A stretch of DNA of 64,000 bases, from NCBI GenBank assembly GCA_022113835.1, contig JAILWY010000019.1, positions 1,054,001 to 1,118,000 of the forward strand. The letters run 5' to 3'. Numbering within the stretch: the first letter of the stretch is position 1; every line of letters starts with the position of its first letter. Shown in pieces: positions 61,751 through 64,000 of the stretch. Position numbers and translations under genes: made by a program. The stretch is from Atopsyche davidsoni. Its lineage: Eukaryota; Arthropoda; Insecta; Trichoptera; Hydrobiosidae. The notes below the pieces were generated by a model. The model saw nothing but the letters and a program-made list of their open reading frames with translations, had not been told where the DNA came from and made no database searches.

Positions 61751-64000
61751 ATTTCCTAGTATGTAACGTTGAATTTATTTAACTCCTATTTGCACTAGTA
61801 CATTTTAGTAGTAACGGCTTGTCGGTATAAAGAAACGTGATAAATGATACTAAATGAAAAAAAAACTCAGATAACAAAGTCATAAAGCGATATTATAGAA
61901 ATTGTAATAAAAATTCCTTCAATTATACGGACCTTTTGTGTACTTGGATCAAGTTTATATTTTTGCTTTTTATCACTTGATAAAAACCATTTTTTTTACG
62001 CCAAACAATACCGCGTCCCTTGATTTTGTATCGTAGTTTCTTTTTGGCGTATAATAGCGTCAGTAATTTATATTTGAATAAAAAATTAAAAAACCCACCT
62101 CGGTGGTGGCGATCTTTAAATACAAACAGAAGTTTAAATTATTGTTATTATTAATTTTGAACGTAATTGAATAAAGATATATCTCTTTTGATGGTTCGAG
62201 TTAGAGAATCTCCCCGTTCGTGGGCTTCAATAACTTGTATTCTAGAAGAGAGAGAACATTGGTATACAACTGGGGCGTGAAATATCTTGTGTACTTACGT
62301 TTCGTGTACTAACAAAAACAGATTTGAGATAACCACCGCTGTCTTCCTGGTCATAAATAATAGAGTTTGACTCTTATTTTTTCTTTTTTTATAAATATAA
62401 GAGAAGGGAACATCTCAAACATAATACAAATTATAAAGGTGGTGGACCTCGAATGAAGCCTTGCCTTAGTCAGACCCTATAAATAACAGCTTAAAATCAC
62501 TTACACATATCATGAAATATATTGTATTTACTGTCAAAAATCATTGTTATTGTCGCGTCATACCTTCGATAATAAGTAAAGTTCAGAAGAATTGCATTTA
62601 CTAACCCTAATATTTTTATACTCGAATGTAGCTATTTTATTACTTAATTCAACATTCTGAAATAAGAAAACACGGACCATTTTTTTATAAAGGTTCTTGG
62701 TTATTTTAGTAACAGTCATTTGTTTGATTATAAATGTTGAAAAACTCAAAACATATAAAATATTAAAAATCAGATATATATATATATATAATCACATATT
62801 CAATTCTTATTGACCTGGGATAAGAATAAGGACCATTTCAGGTGGCAGCAGAGCGCAATGCCAAACATGTTATCTCTTTTCCTACTCAATCCTACAGCTG
62901 CCTAATTCTAGCCAAAGTCAAAATAGAACCACTTAAAATTAGAAACAGAATATGTTACATAATTTGATTTGGGACTGAAACCAAAATACCATATCATTAT
63001 TCTATGGTCGTGTTATCTTTACGTTTAATGTTTTTAAAAAAGCCGCGACGACTAATACTTGTCATAAATTTCCTATTTGCGGTGATTAAATCAATAAAAA
63101 TATTAAATATTTTAATTAATGTTTATTATCACGTTTCAATAATAAACCCGTAAATAAATATAGTTCTGGGCATGCGATATTTCTCAATTAATCACATTAA
63201 TTAATAACATAATAATGTTCCAACTCGTGCTAAACAATATTAAATATAAAAAAAACTGAAATCATTCTAATAAGCAACATAAATCAATACTTAAATAAAA
63301 ATATGCTCAAACATTCGCCCAACAAATTCATAATGTAACATAAACGTTTCTTCTGAAGAATTTACCTTAAAATAAATACTTCAACATAAATCGCAAACAT
63401 AAAAAAAGTTGGCTAAACAATATAAAAACGTGTACAAATAGCAAACTTATAAAAATATTTCAATAAAAACAGCGTAATTTTCTCGCAACAACATTTATTA
63501 TTTAAATTACTACTTTATTAAAGGAAATGTTTAACATGTTACTTAGAAACAAATATTGTGTTTGATTTTAAACAAATATAGGTTTTGTACTACTTTTCAC
63601 GAAGGTGCACTAAACATAATTTAAATTTTCTTTGTTTCCGTAACAAACAATATCATTACAATAAGCGACACTTCTTACATATCGGACACTCGCATACAAG
63701 CACTAGCATTATTAACGGTGATTGTTTGAAAGGTTTTCGACCGGTATTTTCATTATTTAAATGTTCTGTAATTTTAATGACTTAATGATGCGTTGTAGAT
63801 TTACCATTTTTTCTTGTACTGTTAGATTTAGAATACTCGAAAATCGATGAAATAATGCAAAACACGAATAGAAACCACGACATATGTTGCTAAATTTTTG
63901 ATTAGGTCGGAAGAAAATTACGAAAATTGTTAGAAATTGCCTTTATAACTTCTTGTCTAAGCATTGTAGTTTTTTTATATTTTCATAGTCTACAAATCTA

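Larger units (their letters stand above)
58470..64000 (+). other. bab: bab intron (5' portion)
   Basis: No continuation exon of Bab (the expected AKMM...HAWMG region) is visible, so the intron is longer than 5.5 kb. It contains the islands at 58.7-59.2 and 61.27-61.75 kb, a TA microsatellite at 61209-61268, a small TA tract at about 62774-62790, and otherwise AT-rich DNA. Early AATAAA copies lie at 58634-58639 and 58648-58653. Confidence 0.75.

Noticed and set aside
1..64000. CRISPR arrays, operons, rRNA and tRNA genes
   Set aside because: No spaced direct repeats with unique spacers, no ribosome-binding-site gene clusters and no tRNA A/B-box cloverleaf were recognised by eye; a tRNAscan-SE run would settle the tRNA point.

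Overview
This window reads as animal nuclear DNA from an insect, most likely a moth or butterfly, at the locus of the BTB transcription factor gene bric-a-brac (bab). The background is strongly AT-rich and has no bacterial gene organisation. The one coding region that can be identified with confidence is a GC-rich exon at 57759-58469 on the + strand. It encodes a BTB/POZ domain of the Bab subtype, followed by a proline-rich linker and the Bab signature DDLEIKPGIAEMIREEER, and it ends at a phase-0 splice donor (AGG|GTGAGT). The lepidopteran assignment is an inference from base composition and locus architecture. The bab identity rests directly on the protein sequence.

Layout. Bases 1-466 look like the 3' end of another + strand gene: a GC-rich edge, in-frame stops, AATAAA at 179-184 with a GU-rich stretch after it, and further AATAAA copies at 437 and 461. 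From about 470 to 57050 I see no convincing protein-coding gene, tRNA, rRNA or intact transposon. This region of more than 56 kb is AT-rich DNA interrupted by about twenty GC-richer islands of 100 to 1,500 bases. The largest is at about 10.9-12.4 kb. Others lie near 3.6, 8.3, 16.2, 18.1, 19.7, 21.5, 22.8, 23.8, 30.9, 32.2, 33.0, 34.6, 37.6, 39.1, 42.0, 44.3, 46.1, 46.7, 49.2, 51.4, 52.4 and 54.3 kb. Many carry homeodomain-type cores (TAAT, ATTA, GGATTA) or short palindromes, so they are candidate cis-regulatory elements of a developmental gene. The bab promoter region and first coding exon occupy about 57.06-58.47 kb. From 58470 to the end is the first part of the next bab intron, with islands at 58.7-59.2 and 61.27-61.75 kb.

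A core promoter can be proposed: a consensus arthropod initiator TCAGTC (57466-57471, A+1 at 57468) with a consensus downstream promoter element AGTCGT at exactly +28 to +33. This gives a 291-base 5' UTR containing one five-codon upstream ORF.

Other structured DNA includes a minisatellite of seven 31-bp units (47243-47459), a 97-bp tandem duplication (about 53917-54123), a 24-bp doublet (26833-26880), a hammerhead-like double hairpin of probable retroelement origin (45815-45880), two sizeable inverted repeats (32381-32447 and 52661-52751), and TA microsatellites, two of them about 60 bases long. Several short ORFs look mildly coding-like, but runs of this length are expected by chance in sequence of this size and composition, so they are reported only as low-confidence leads.
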